This document shows, in pieces, positions 18,275 to 27,061 of a stretch of 50,300 nucleotides of DNA. Source of the stretch: an uncultured Brachyspira sp. (lineage in GTDB: Bacteria; Spirochaetota; Brachyspiria; Brachyspirales; Brachyspiraceae). The position numbers and the translations under genes are program-made. Below the pieces are notes generated by a model. That model worked only from the letters and a program-made list of their open reading frames with translations, was not told the origin of the DNA and did no database searches. The stretch lies in contig NZ_CALXKQ010000020.1 of NCBI RefSeq assembly GCF_944388875.1, positions 1 through 50,300 of the forward strand, read 5' to 3'. How positions within the stretch are numbered: position 1 is the stretch's first letter; each line of letters opens with the position of its first letter.

Positions 18275-20092
18275 ATGAAAAACAAATTAATGATTAAATT
18301 TTTAGCCCCATTTATTATTTTTTTATTTGCATTATTTATTGTTATTTATATTGTTTACAGACCTTTATACAAGACAAGATTTTTAAATGAAAAGTATCTT
18401 TCTTCATTAGAGGCTAAAACAAAAGCTGAAGGTTATGTTGAAGAATTAAAAAATACAGTATATGTTGCAGAGGCATATTTACAGTCAAGCCCAAATTTGA
18501 TGGAGTTCGGACGATTTATCACAAATGTTCAGAAACTCAATGAGGGATATTTAAACGTATATTTTGGAGATACAGTACCATACCCTAATGGGGGAATATT
18601 TATTAATACTTTGGAAGTTTATCCTTTAACTTATGATCAAACTTCTAGGGATTGGTATAAAGATTCTGTTGCTACTAATGATGTTATGATTAGCGAACCG
18701 TATATTGATTTTGCTGTTAATAAACTTACTATAACATTTGCAAAAGCGGTATATACAAACGGATTATTAAAAGGAGTTTTTTCTATAGATTTTGCTAATA
18801 TCAATAGTATAAGTGATGGATTAAAAAAGAATTTTAAAGATGATGTTTATATAGTTTCAGATAATGGAGTATTTATGACGCATGATAATGCTGACTATAT
18901 ACTAAATGAAACTAATAATTTATTTACTTATCCTATATTTTCAGGATTTAAAGATAATTTAATTTCTCATATTGGAGATTTGGATATAATAAAAGATGAA
19001 TGGTATTCTATTCAAAAAACAGATAATGCTCCTTGGCTTCTTGTATTTAAAGGAAGTGCTGAACCTTTTTATTCTCAGTTTAGATTTTTGATGATAAGTT
19101 TATTTTTATGTATTGTTATACTTATCGTCTTAGAATGTCTGCTTGTTGCTAGAATAGTTATACCTCTATCAAATAATTTATTTCATGCTATTACTATAAT
19201 GACTCTTATGCAGGATGGAAGATTTGACAGTCAGTTTGATGAAAAAGATTTAAATAGAAAAGATGTTTTTGGAATGCTTGCCAATTCTATTAATGATATG
19301 CAGCATATAATGTATAATATAGTTTCTGAATTAAAAGCAAATATTGCTGTTATAAATAATTCTTCTCAAAAGATATCAAAGGGTATAAATAATTTATCTG
19401 ACAGAACTTCATCTCAGGCGGCTGCTGTTGAGCAGATAACTAGTTCTATAGAGAATTTATTTTCTGCTATTTCAAATACATCTAAAAATTCATATAATGC
19501 TAAGAATATGAGTTCTAAGGTTACAGAGTCCACTCAAAATGGAGTTGCTGCTGTTAATGAAATATCAAATAATATGATTGAAATTTCTGAATCAAGCAAA
19601 GAGATATCAAATATTACAAAATTGATACAGACTATAGCATTTCAAACTAATATATTGGCACTTAATGCGGCAGTTGAGGCAGCACGTGCTGGAGAGCAGG
19701 GAAGGGGATTTGCTGTTGTTGCTTCGGAGATTAGGGCTTTAGCTCAGAATGTTAATGAGGCGGCTGGAAATATTACAAGTATTATAGAAAATACGGTAGC
19801 TAAAATAGAAATAGGAGATGAATCCGTTAAACGTTCTTTAGATATACTTTTGGAAATAGAGAATTCTGCTAAGGATGTTGCTAATATATTGGTGGATATA
19901 TATGAATCTGCTTCTTCAGAGGAAGAAAGCGTAAAACAAATAAATACCGCCATGAATGAGCTTAATAATATTACGCAGGAAAATGCAGAATTGGTTAATG
20001 ACAGTTCTGTACTTGGAAAAGAGGTTGTGGACGGAACTAGCAATCTTTATTCAGAATTAGAGTATTTCAAATTAGATAAAAACTTTAAGTAA
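18275..20092 (+). CDS. Methyl-accepting chemotaxis protein with amino-acid-type dCache sensor
   Basis: The start is the ATG after AAGGG; 21 upstream in-frame codons lie in the promoter. The 605-aa receptor has a membrane helix (about 8-29), a periplasmic dCache_1 domain, a second helix (about 270-292), and a signalling coiled coil with the tip [12 protein letters not shown]. The sensor shows Y-D-Q-T-S-R-D-W-Y ... E-P-Y-I-D-F ... V-F-S-I-D-F. This resembles the Y/R-x-W-Y/D pattern described for amino-acid-binding dCache domains, so an amino acid or amine ligand is likely. Compared with the receptor at 10.5 kb, the tip is conserved and the sensors are unlike. Confidence 0.92.
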   Translation: MKNKLMIKFLAPFIIFLFALFIVIYIVYRPLYKTRFLNEKYLSSLEAKTKAEGYVEELKNTVYVAEAYLQSSPNLMEFGRFITNVQKLNEGYLNVYFGDTVPYPNGGIFINTLEVYPLTYDQTSRDWYKDSVATNDVMISEPYIDFAVNKLTITFAKAVYTNGLLKGVFSIDFANINSISDGLKKNFKDDVYIVSDNGVFMTHDNADYILNETNNLFTYPIFSGFKDNLISHIGDLDIIKDEWYSIQKTDNAPWLLVFKGSAEPFYSQFRFLMISLFLCIVILIVLECLLVARIVIPLSNNLFHAITIMTLMQDGRFDSQFDEKDLNRKDVFGMLANSINDMQHIMYNIVSELKANIAVINNSSQKISKGINNLSDRTSSQAAAVEQITSSIENLFSAISNTSKNSYNAKNMSSKVTESTQNGVAAVNEISNNMIEISESSKEISNITKLIQTIAFQTNILALNAAVEAARAGEQGRGFAVVASEIRALAQNVNEAAGNITSIIENTVAKIEIGDESVKRSLDILLEIENSAKDVANILVDIYESASSEEESVKQINTAMNELNNITQENAELVNDSSVLGKEVVDGTSNLYSELEYFKLDKNFK

Positions 20093-20099
20093 ACAATAT

Positions 20100-20131
20100 A
20101 AAAGGAGTTCTTAAATGGAACTCCTTTTTTA
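20100..20131. terminator. Convergent terminator between chemoreceptor and ltaE
   Basis: AAAGGAGTTC and GAACTCCTTT form a perfect 10-bp stem with a 7-base loop. A T-run follows on the plus strand and an A/T-rich flank lies on the other. Confidence 0.85.
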
Positions 20132-20143
20132 TATATTAAATAA

Positions 20144-21166
20144 TTATAGTTTTATATTCTTTATTATTTCGCATACTTCATCAATTTCTTTCATGCTTAT
20201 ATCTCTATGAGCAACAAATCTTACTTTATAATCTCCGAAAGAACTTGCTTTTATTCCTTTTTCTAAGAGTTTTGAAATTATATTTGCAGAAGGCAATTTA
20301 GTGTCAGCTATAACTATATTGGTTTCCACATGAGATAGTTCTATTGTTCCTATACCTGATTCTAAAATGGTTTTTGCTATCTTTTTAGCTTTTATATGAT
20401 CTTCTTCTAATGAATCTATATTATGTTCTAGAGCATATATTCCAGCAGCAGCCATAAGTCCTATTTGCCTCATTCCGCCGCCTATTAATTTTCTTACGCT
20501 GAATGCCTCATTAATAAAATCTTCTGTTCCGCATATCATAGCTCCCATAGGTGCTCCAAGCCCTTTAGATAAACAAAAAGTTATTGAGTCTGTATTTGAA
20601 GCTATTTCTTTTACGCTTGATTTTGATGCAATAGAAGCATTAAATACTCTTGCCCCGTCCATGTGAAGATGAACATTTTTTGATTTTGTAAAATTATATA
20701 ATTCTTTTAATACTTCTATAGGATAAACGCTTCCTCCATGCCTATTATGCGTATTCTCTACTCCCACTATATTAATGGCTGACATATAATAAGGCTGTTC
20801 ATTAAAATAATTTTTAATAATGTCTTTAGTTAATATACCTCTTTCAGCTTTTACTGGAATAGGCATTATGCCTGCTAAAGATGATGCACCGCCTAGTTCA
20901 TAATGGATTATATGTGCTTCTTCTTCTAATATCGCCTGTTTTGTTTTTCTTCCCAAAATAAGCATAGGTATTAAATTCCCCATAGTACCGCTTGAAACGA
21001 ATATTGCTTTTTCTTTTCCTGTTATTTCGGCTGACATTTCCTGAAGTTTATTCACAGTTGGGTCTTCCATATAAACGTCATCGCCGCATTCTGCTTCATA
21101 TATAGCTTTACGCATTTCTTCGCTTGGTTTTGTAATAGTATCAGTTCTTAAATCATAAATTTTCAT
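20144..21166 (-). CDS. ltaE: Low-specificity L-threonine aldolase
   Basis: LtaE is a PLP enzyme that splits L-threonine or allo-threonine into glycine and acetaldehyde. The 340-aa protein begins with the family signature Y-D-L-R-T-D-T-I-T-K-P-S and keeps G-D-D-V-Y-x-E-D-P-T. H-M-D-G-A-R-V-F-N-A holds the PLP-contact Asp, and S-K-G-L-G-A-P-M-G holds the Schiff-base lysine. Length is normal. The ribosome site GGAG lies 11 bases upstream. It is a single gene convergent with the chemoreceptor and divergent from purB. Confidence 0.92.
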   Translation of the reverse strand: MKIYDLRTDTITKPSEEMRKAIYEAECGDDVYMEDPTVNKLQEMSAEITGKEKAIFVSSGTMGNLIPMLILGRKTKQAILEEEAHIIHYELGGASSLAGIMPIPVKAERGILTKDIIKNYFNEQPYYMSAINIVGVENTHNRHGGSVYPIEVLKELYNFTKSKNVHLHMDGARVFNASIASKSSVKEIASNTDSITFCLSKGLGAPMGAMICGTEDFINEAFSVRKLIGGGMRQIGLMAAAGIYALEHNIDSLEEDHIKAKKIAKTILESGIGTIELSHVETNIVIADTKLPSANIISKLLEKGIKASSFGDYKVRFVAHRDISMKEIDEVCEIIKNIKL

Positions 21167-21242
21167 TTTAATAATAACTCCAATTTTATTTGCATTAATC
21201 CTAATACTTTTTTTATAAATTACAACTAATATTAAAAAATAA

Positions 21243-21271
21243 TTGAAATAATTGATAATTATGTCTATAAT
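21243..21271 (+). promoter_or_regulatory. Promoter of purB
   Basis: TTGAAA (21243-21248), a 17-base spacer and TATAAT (21266-21271) lie 33 bases before the purB ATG. The gap shows no PurR-like operator or riboswitch fold. Confidence 0.6.
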
Positions 21272-21304
21272 ATTTAAAAAATTATAAATTAAGGAAAATT
21301 ATTT

Positions 21305-22597
21305 ATGATAAAGAGATATACTAGAAAGGAAATGGGAGAGCTTTGGAGTTTGCAAAATGAGTTTCAGGTGATGCTTGATGTTGAGATAGCAGCATGCGAG
21401 GCTATGGCTGAAATAGGAGAGATACCTGCAGAAGCAGTAAAAAATATTAAAGAAAAAGCAACTTTCACTGTAGAGAGAATTGCTGAAATAGAAAAAGAAA
21501 CCAATCATGATATAATATCATTTGTAACAGCTGTTCAGGAAAATGTAGGAGAGGGCGGACAGTATATACATAAAGGATTAACTTCAAGCGATGTTAAAGA
21601 TACTGCTTTGGCTGTTATGATGAAAAGGTCTGCTGAAATAATACTTGATGATTTGAAAAGATTATCAGAAGTGTTATTAAGAAGAGCTAAAGAACATAAA
21701 TATACTCCTTGTATAGGGCGTACACATGGTATACATGCTGAGCCTATGACATTAGGATTAAAATTTATATTGTGGTATGATGAAAATGAAAGAAATATAA
21801 AAAGGGTAGAAGAGGCTAAAAAACAGGTTTCTGTAGGTAAAATTTCAGGAGCAGTAGGTACTTATAGTAATATTGATCCTAGAATAGAAGAGATTGTCTG
21901 TAAAAAGCTAGGAATAGATGCTGATAAAGTTTCTACACAGATAATTCAAAGAGATAGGCATGCACAATATCTAACTACTTTGGCAATAGTTGCAAGTTCA
22001 TTAGAAAAGTTTGCTACTGAAATTAGAAATCTTCAAAGAACAGATATAAGAGAAGCAGAAGAATATTTCAGCGAAAAGCAAAAAGGATCATCTGCTATGC
22101 CTCATAAAAGAAATCCTATAACTTGTGAGAGAATATCAGGTTTAGCTAGAATAGTAAGGGGCAATGCTTTGGCTTCTCTTGAGGATATTACACTTTGGCA
22201 TGAAAGAGATATAAGTCATTCATCAGTAGAGCGTGTCATACTTCCAGATTCTACTATTGCTGTTGATTATGCACTTAATAAATTTATTGATATAGTAGAT
22301 AAACTTTTAATATATCCAGAGGCTATGAAAGCAAATATCGAAAAAACAGGCGGATTGATATTCAGTCAGAGAATATTGATAAGTTTAGTTAATAAAGGTA
22401 TAGACAGAGATAATGCATACAGATGGGTTCAGAGAAACGCTATGAAGAGATGGCTTAATAATGAAGACTTTAGAGAGAATGTTCATAAAGATGAAGATAT
22501 AAAAAAATATTTAAGCGATAAAGAAATAGATGACTGTTTTGATTATGCTTATTATTTGAGAAATATTGATGTTATAATGAAGAGATTCGGAATATAA
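21305..22597 (+). CDS. purB: Adenylosuccinate lyase
   Basis: PurB catalyses two fumarate-releasing steps of purine synthesis: SAICAR to AICAR, and adenylosuccinate to AMP. The 430-aa sequence has the superfamily signature G-S-S-A-M-P-H-K-R-N-P (near residue 262), the T-S-S-D-V-K-D-T-A region and G-R-T-H-G-I-H-A-E-P with the catalytic histidines. AAGGAAA precedes the ATG. Length and motif order are those of the short bacterial class. It has its own promoter and a strong terminator. Confidence 0.95.
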   Translation: MIKRYTRKEMGELWSLQNEFQVMLDVEIAACEAMAEIGEIPAEAVKNIKEKATFTVERIAEIEKETNHDIISFVTAVQENVGEGGQYIHKGLTSSDVKDTALAVMMKRSAEIILDDLKRLSEVLLRRAKEHKYTPCIGRTHGIHAEPMTLGLKFILWYDENERNIKRVEEAKKQVSVGKISGAVGTYSNIDPRIEEIVCKKLGIDADKVSTQIIQRDRHAQYLTTLAIVASSLEKFATEIRNLQRTDIREAEEYFSEKQKGSSAMPHKRNPITCERISGLARIVRGNALASLEDITLWHERDISHSSVERVILPDSTIAVDYALNKFIDIVDKLLIYPEAMKANIEKTGGLIFSQRILISLVNKGIDRDNAYRWVQRNAMKRWLNNEDFRENVHKDEDIKKYLSDKEIDDCFDYAYYLRNIDVIMKRFGI

Positions 22598-22618
22598 TTC
22601 TTTTTATAATTGATGATT

Positions 22619-22652
22619 GCCAAATAGAATTTCATTATTCTATTTGGCCTTT
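22619..22652. terminator. Terminator between purB and the TPR membrane-protein gene
   Basis: GCCAAATAGAAT and its perfect complement (22637-22648) form a 12-bp stem with a 6-base loop. CTTTTATTT follows on the plus strand. Confidence 0.85.
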
Positions 22653-22665
22653 TATTTATACTTAC

Positions 22666-22872
22666 TTATCCTAATATATTTTTTATTCTGCTGAATAATG
22701 ATTGTTTATTATTATCCGAAATATTTAAAGACTTATAATCTATATTTTCATCATTACAGAATCTAATAGATGTATCTATATTTTTGTTTGCCAATTCAAT
22801 AATACTTTTTATTATAATATCTTTTATTTTTTCTGTTTTTAAAATGCTTTCATTTTTGTAGAGCTTTATCAA
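22666..22872 (-). CDS. Short ORF, probable displaced C-terminus of the TPR membrane protein
   Basis: The frame overlaps the end of the upstream 362-aa frame by four bases. Read from slightly further upstream it continues D-E-L-I-K-L-Y-K-N-E-S directly after the TPR sequence N-Y-K-N-A-L, as if it were the rest of the same protein. Its listed start would be a TTG without a ribosome site. The simplest reading is one protein of about 430 aa interrupted by a single-base frameshift near 22870-22880. The alternative is a translationally coupled small protein of 68 aa. Confidence 0.5.
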   Translation of the reverse strand: MIKLYKNESILKTEKIKDIIIKSIIELANKNIDTSIRFCNDENIDYKSLNISDNNKQSLFSRIKNILG

Positions 22873-23957
22873 TTCATCAGAGCATTTTTATAATTGTTAG
22901 TATGATAGTAAGATATTGCTTTGTTATAATATGCATTGAAAAAATTACCATTTAATTCTATAACTTTATCATAATATAGTACAGCTTCATCATATTCATT
23001 ATTATCAAATGCAGTATTACCTAAATAATAAAAACTATTTATTTGTTCATTTTTATTTTTTAAATTTTCAAAATTTTTAATTTCTGTTTTTAATATCTTT
23101 AACTGTTTTTTATATAAAGCATTAAACTTTTTTATTTTGAGTTTTGATTTTCTTAACGTATTATTATTTATAACTATTCCTATTAAAGTGAAAACTATTA
23201 TTACAACTGTTAAAAATGCAAACCAGAAATTTATAATATTATTTGAAGATTTAATAGTTTCATTAACTGATATTTCTAAATTATTATTATAACCGTCAAA
23301 TACATTTTTTAAAGCCGATTCTAAATTTTCAATATTAGAACTTTTTAATATTATATGATTAGTTGCTGTTTTATTGCTTGATATTTGTCTTATTATCATA
23401 TTTGTATAATAGTCTTCTTTAGCTATTATTATATTTTCAAGAGAAGGAGAATAGTTTGTCATAGAGTAATTCAATCTTCTCTCTATTTCATTATTATGGT
23501 TTAAGTATATATTTCTGAATATCAGCATTGCTAATATAAATAGTATAATAAAGCTTAGCATATAATATCTATGAAAGAACTTTAATATTCTAGTAGGGTA
23601 CTTTCTTTTTGAATGTTCTTTTATTGTATTTATTCCAGTATTAGTTATATTCTTTATTTTTCCTTTAACATCATTTTCATCTAAATATTTTTGGAACTTA
23701 TCTATACTTTCTGATGTAAAATCTTTTGCTTTTTCAAAACTTTTAATTGCTGTATCTTTTGCTTTTTCTATATTTTCATTTGCAAAATCTTTAGCTTTTT
23801 GAATATTATCATCATTTATAATGTCTTTAGCTTTATTTGAAATATTATATATTTGTTTTTTTATATTATAGGAATTATTTTTCTTTTTCTTATGATATCT
23901 TATTCTTTTTTTAGTATTTAACCTTGATCTTTTATATTTTTTATTATTTTTTTTCAT
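22869..23957 (-). CDS. Membrane protein with charged repeats and a TPR tail (probably frameshifted)
   Basis: The 362-aa product starts with a highly basic stretch (1-30). It continues with 11-residue repeats of the form K-A-K-D-x-x-x-x-x-I-E (about 45-95, apolipoprotein/LEA-like amphipathic helix). A membrane helix (about 132-150), a 100-residue extracytoplasmic loop, a second helix (about 245-268) and two TPR motifs (from about 315: S-F-Y-Y-L-G-N-T-A-F-D-N-N-E-Y-D-E-A) follow. The chain stops in the middle of the second TPR, and the following frame supplies the missing part. AAAGGG is the ribosome site. I do not recognise the protein; a scaffold role at the membrane is a guess. Confidence 0.65.
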   Translation of the reverse strand: MKKNNKKYKRSRLNTKKRIRYHKKKKNNSYNIKKQIYNISNKAKDIINDDNIQKAKDFANENIEKAKDTAIKSFEKAKDFTSESIDKFQKYLDENDVKGKIKNITNTGINTIKEHSKRKYPTRILKFFHRYYMLSFIILFILAMLIFRNIYLNHNNEIERRLNYSMTNYSPSLENIIIAKEDYYTNMIIRQISSNKTATNHIILKSSNIENLESALKNVFDGYNNNLEISVNETIKSSNNIINFWFAFLTVVIIVFTLIGIVINNNTLRKSKLKIKKFNALYKKQLKILKTEIKNFENLKNKNEQINSFYYLGNTAFDNNEYDEAVLYYDKVIELNGNFFNAYYNKAISYYHTNNYKNALMN

Positions 23958-24033
23958 AAGAATAACCCTTTAATCTTTTTTAATATTTTATTATAAAATC
24001 AAAATAATTAAAATATTAAAAATTTATTTAAAC

Positions 24034-24062
24034 TTGATTTTTAACGTTAAAAGGTATATAAA
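24034..24062 (+). promoter_or_regulatory. Probable promoter of glgA
   Basis: TTGATT (24034-24039), a 17-base spacer and TATAAA (24057-24062) are placed 33 bases before the glgA ATG. Confidence 0.45.
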
Positions 24063-24095
24063 TGTATTATAATAATACTTTTATGGAATTAAGTT

Positions 24096-25592
24096 ATGAA
24101 TATATTTACTGCATCCAGCGAAGCCTATCCTTTTTCTAAGACTGGAGGGCTTGGAGATATTGCAGGGAGTTTGCCTTTAGCATTAGATACTATTAAAACA
24201 GGTTCTTCTAAAATTAATACTTCTTTAATAGTGCCTCTTTATAAACAAAATTATAGCTTGATAAATAAAAGTGATATTTTAACTAAAATAGATATAGAAC
24301 AAGGCAATGATGTAATAGAAACTGAGATAGCTAGAATTAAGCATCCTGAAAACAGCAATGTTTATGTTTATTTTGTGAAGCAGGATAAATTTTTTAAAAG
24401 AAACGGTATATATTCAGAAAACGGTATAGATTATGATGATAATGCAGGAAGATTTATTTTATTTTCAAAGGCTATTGTAAAATTAATTATATATTTATAT
24501 GAGAAAGAAAATTTAAAATTGGATATAATTCATATACATGATTGGCAGACCGCTCTTACAGCCATTTATATAAAAGAAGTTTACAATAATGAAGAGGCTT
24601 TAAAAGATTTAAAAGTAATGTTTACTATTCATAATTTGGCATATCAGGGAAATTTTAATACTAATATATATCCATTGCTAAATATTTCTTGGAAATTTTT
24701 TGTTCACAACAGGCTTGAATTTTATGGTCATGTGAGTTTTATAAAGGCTGGAATAATACTTTCAGATATAGTTACAACAGTAAGTCCTTCATATTCTAAA
24801 GAAATACAGGGAGAGGAATTCGGATGCGGTATGAATAGTTTGCTTGCTGATATTTCTCATAAACTTTACGGTGTCCTTAATGGAGTATACGATGATTCTT
24901 GGAATCCTAAAACTGATAAATATATAAAAAATAATTATGATATAAATAGTTCAGAAAAAAAGAAACTTATAAGAAACTCTTTGTATAAAGAATTAGGATT
25001 TATTAATAAAACATATCCTCTAGTAACAATGATTTCAAGATTCGATCCTCAAAAGGGACTTGATTTAATATATGCTTCTTTTTTTGAATTATCCACTTAT
25101 GATGCCAATTTTATTTTTCTTTTTGGCAAGAATAATTATTTTAAGGATTTTGAGAATGAATTTACTGCTAGAGCAAAGAGAGCAAAAAATATAAAGATAT
25201 TATTTACATTTGATGAATCATTAGCTCATAGACTTACAGCAGGAAGTGATTTATATTTGATGCCAAGCAGATTTGAACCTTGCGGACTTAATCAGATATA
25301 CAGTATGAAATATGGAAGTTTGCCTATAGTACATGCTGTAGGAGGATTAAAGGATACGGTTATAAATTACAGCGGAAATAAAAGTATTAATAAGGCTACT
25401 GGTTTTACATTCAATGAATATTCTGTTAAAAGTTTTGTTGACTCTATGGATTTAGCCTTCGATTTATATTATAATAAAAGAGATATATGGAATAAATTAA
25501 TTTTCAATGCAATGAGTAAAGATTATTCAATTCATAAAACAGCTTTAGAGTATCTTAAACTCTATAAAAAAATGTTAAGCAATAAAAAATAA
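24096..25592 (+). CDS. glgA: Glycogen synthase (ADP-glucose type)
   Basis: GlgA extends alpha-1,4-glucan from ADP-glucose. The 498-aa GT5 protein has the N-terminal substrate motif S-K-T-G-G-L-G-D (residues 14-21), H-I-H-D-W-Q-T and the F-T-I-H-N-L-A-Y-Q-G segment. The C-terminal domain carries R-F-D-P-Q-K-G-L-D and the catalytic S-R-F-E-P-C-G-L-N-Q. All catalytic regions are present and the length is normal. No other glycogen gene is adjacent; the next gene is yajQ, 48 bases on. Confidence 0.93.
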   Translation: MNIFTASSEAYPFSKTGGLGDIAGSLPLALDTIKTGSSKINTSLIVPLYKQNYSLINKSDILTKIDIEQGNDVIETEIARIKHPENSNVYVYFVKQDKFFKRNGIYSENGIDYDDNAGRFILFSKAIVKLIIYLYEKENLKLDIIHIHDWQTALTAIYIKEVYNNEEALKDLKVMFTIHNLAYQGNFNTNIYPLLNISWKFFVHNRLEFYGHVSFIKAGIILSDIVTTVSPSYSKEIQGEEFGCGMNSLLADISHKLYGVLNGVYDDSWNPKTDKYIKNNYDINSSEKKKLIRNSLYKELGFINKTYPLVTMISRFDPQKGLDLIYASFFELSTYDANFIFLFGKNNYFKDFENEFTARAKRAKNIKILFTFDESLAHRLTAGSDLYLMPSRFEPCGLNQIYSMKYGSLPIVHAVGGLKDTVINYSGNKSINKATGFTFNEYSVKSFVDSMDLAFDLYYNKRDIWNKLIFNAMSKDYSIHKTALEYLKLYKKMLSNKK

Positions 25593-25640
25593 TATTTTTA
25601 AGAATATATAACAATAAAAAAATTTTAAAGGAGAATTATT

Positions 25641-26138
25641 ATGGCAAAAGACCCAAGTTTCGATATAGTTTCAGAAGTTGATATGCAAGTTATAGATGAC
25701 TGCGTAAATGTTGCTACTAAAGAAATAGATAATAGATTCGATTTTAAAGGTCAGAATATTAAAATTGAATTAAATAAGGGAGAAAAAACTATTACAATAC
25801 TTGCTTCTGCTGACTTTGTTTTGAATCAGGTAAAAGATATTCTTTTTCAGAAGTTTATCAAAAGAGGATTAAATCAAAAATGTTTGAAAGAAAAGAAAAA
25901 AGAAAAAGCGGCAGGAGATGCTATTAGAGAGATTAATGAAATAGTGCATGGAATAGATAAGGATTTGGCTAAGCAGATAGTGAAAGATATAAAAGATATG
26001 AAGTTAAAGGTTCAGGCAAGCATACAGGATGAGCAGGTAAGAGTTTCAGGTGCGAAGAAAGATGATTTGCAGGCAGTAATTTCTATGCTTAAAGAAAAGG
26101 ATTATCCTATACCTTTGCAGTTTACAAATTACAGGTAA
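25641..26138 (+). CDS. yajQ: YajQ family nucleotide-binding protein (DUF520)
   Basis: The 165-aa length and the start [10 protein letters not shown], with [10 protein letters not shown] and the ending F-T-N-Y-R, are diagnostic of YajQ. Members have two RNP-like folds; some bind cyclic di-GMP or RNA, and a Xanthomonas member is a cyclic di-GMP effector. The function in this organism is not shown. AAGGAG lies eight bases before the ATG. A perfect terminator follows. Confidence 0.93.
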   Translation: MAKDPSFDIVSEVDMQVIDDCVNVATKEIDNRFDFKGQNIKIELNKGEKTITILASADFVLNQVKDILFQKFIKRGLNQKCLKEKKKEKAAGDAIREINEIVHGIDKDLAKQIVKDIKDMKLKVQASIQDEQVRVSGAKKDDLQAVISMLKEKDYPIPLQFTNYR

Positions 26139-26154
26139 TTAAATATAAAATAAA

Positions 26155-26179
26155 AAAGGGGATTTTAATCATCCCCTTT
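26155..26179. terminator. Convergent terminator between yajQ and lexA
   Basis: AAAGGGGAT (26155-26163) and ATCCCCTTT (26171-26179) form a perfect 9-bp stem with a 7-base loop in an A/T-rich flank. Confidence 0.85.
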
Positions 26180-26199
26180 AATTTTGTAGTCTTTATTTA

Positions 26200-26829
26200 T
26201 CATATTTTTAATCTTATTAACCCCACAACTTTTCCAACTATAGATACGCTTTCTTTTATTATAGGCGGATAATCCTTATTTTCAGGCATCAATTTAATAC
26301 AGTCTTTTTCCCTAAAAAATCTTTTAACAGTTATCTCTTCATTTCCATTATCATCTATTTTAGCAACAACTATATCTCCGTTATCAGGTTCGCTTGTGCT
26401 AGGATGAACTAGAATCATGTCGCCTTCTTTGATATGGGCATCTATCATAGAATCTCCAGTAACTCTCATAAGAAAATTATTTTCATCCTGAACTATTGAT
26501 TTAGGAAGAGAATAAGTTTCTTCTACTGTTTCATCGGCAGCATCCATTAAAAGTCCAGCTTTTACTTCATTGCTTAAAAGCGGTATTTTTATAAGATTAT
26601 GATTTCCTTTATTGAAAGTGTCTATAGGCACGCTTCCTCTTGCTCTTTTTCCAGTTTTCTTAACATATCCTTTTTTTTCCAAAGCTGTTAAATGTGTTGT
26701 TACCGCAGTAGGAGAAGCAAAATTAAAATGAACCATAATTTCTTTAACAGTTGGAGGATATCCGTTTTCATTGGTGAATCTTTGCAAAAAGTTAAAAATA
26801 TCTCTTTGCTTATCGGTTAACTCAGTCAT
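26200..26829 (-). CDS. lexA: LexA SOS repressor
   Basis: LexA represses SOS genes and cleaves itself when RecA is activated. The 209-aa protein has an N-terminal winged helix (1-65; D-K-Q-R-D-I-F-N-F-L and the Y-P-P-T-V-K-E-I recognition region) and a C-terminal S24 peptidase domain. The cleavage site A91-G92, the nucleophile S127 in G-D-S-M and the lysine K169 are all intact. A ribosome site AGAGG precedes the ATG. The promoter -10 box is overlapped by a dyad that is a good candidate for its own operator. Confidence 0.95.
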   Translation of the reverse strand: MTELTDKQRDIFNFLQRFTNENGYPPTVKEIMVHFNFASPTAVTTHLTALEKKGYVKKTGKRARGSVPIDTFNKGNHNLIKIPLLSNEVKAGLLMDAADETVEETYSLPKSIVQDENNFLMRVTGDSMIDAHIKEGDMILVHPSTSEPDNGDIVVAKIDDNGNEEITVKRFFREKDCIKLMPENKDYPPIIKESVSIVGKVVGLIRLKI

Positions 26830-26854
26830 ATTTATACCTCTTTATATTTACATG

Positions 26855-26893
26855 TAGTATTTGTTATTATACTATATAAAAATATGATGTCAA
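26855..26893 (-). promoter_or_regulatory. lexA promoter with overlapping dyad (candidate SOS box)
   Basis: On the minus strand TTGACA (26893-26888), a 16-base spacer and TATAAT (26871-26866) form a consensus promoter. A dyad TAGTAT-N8-ATACTA (26855-26874) covers the -10 box. Its layout, 6-bp half-sites separated by 8 bases, resembles the spacing of the enterobacterial LexA box, but the half-sites differ. That it is the LexA site is inferred from position. Confidence 0.6.
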
Positions 26894-26995
26894 GATATAA
26901 TGTGAAAAAAATTGTATTTTATAAATTTGCGTATACTATATTTTTATTTAAAAATCATTGTGTATTTTGAGTTTATAATGACTCATCTTTTATTA

Positions 26996-27023
26996 TTGAT
27001 ATTTTTGCGAATAATATTATAAT
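26996..27023 (+). promoter_or_regulatory. Promoter of the amino-acid ABC transporter
   Basis: TTGATA (26996-27001), a 16-base spacer and TATAAT (27018-27023) lie 38 bases before the permease ATG. Confidence 0.55.
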
Positions 27024-27061
27024 TACAACTTGTTAACTTTTAATGATTATTGGTTTTATCT

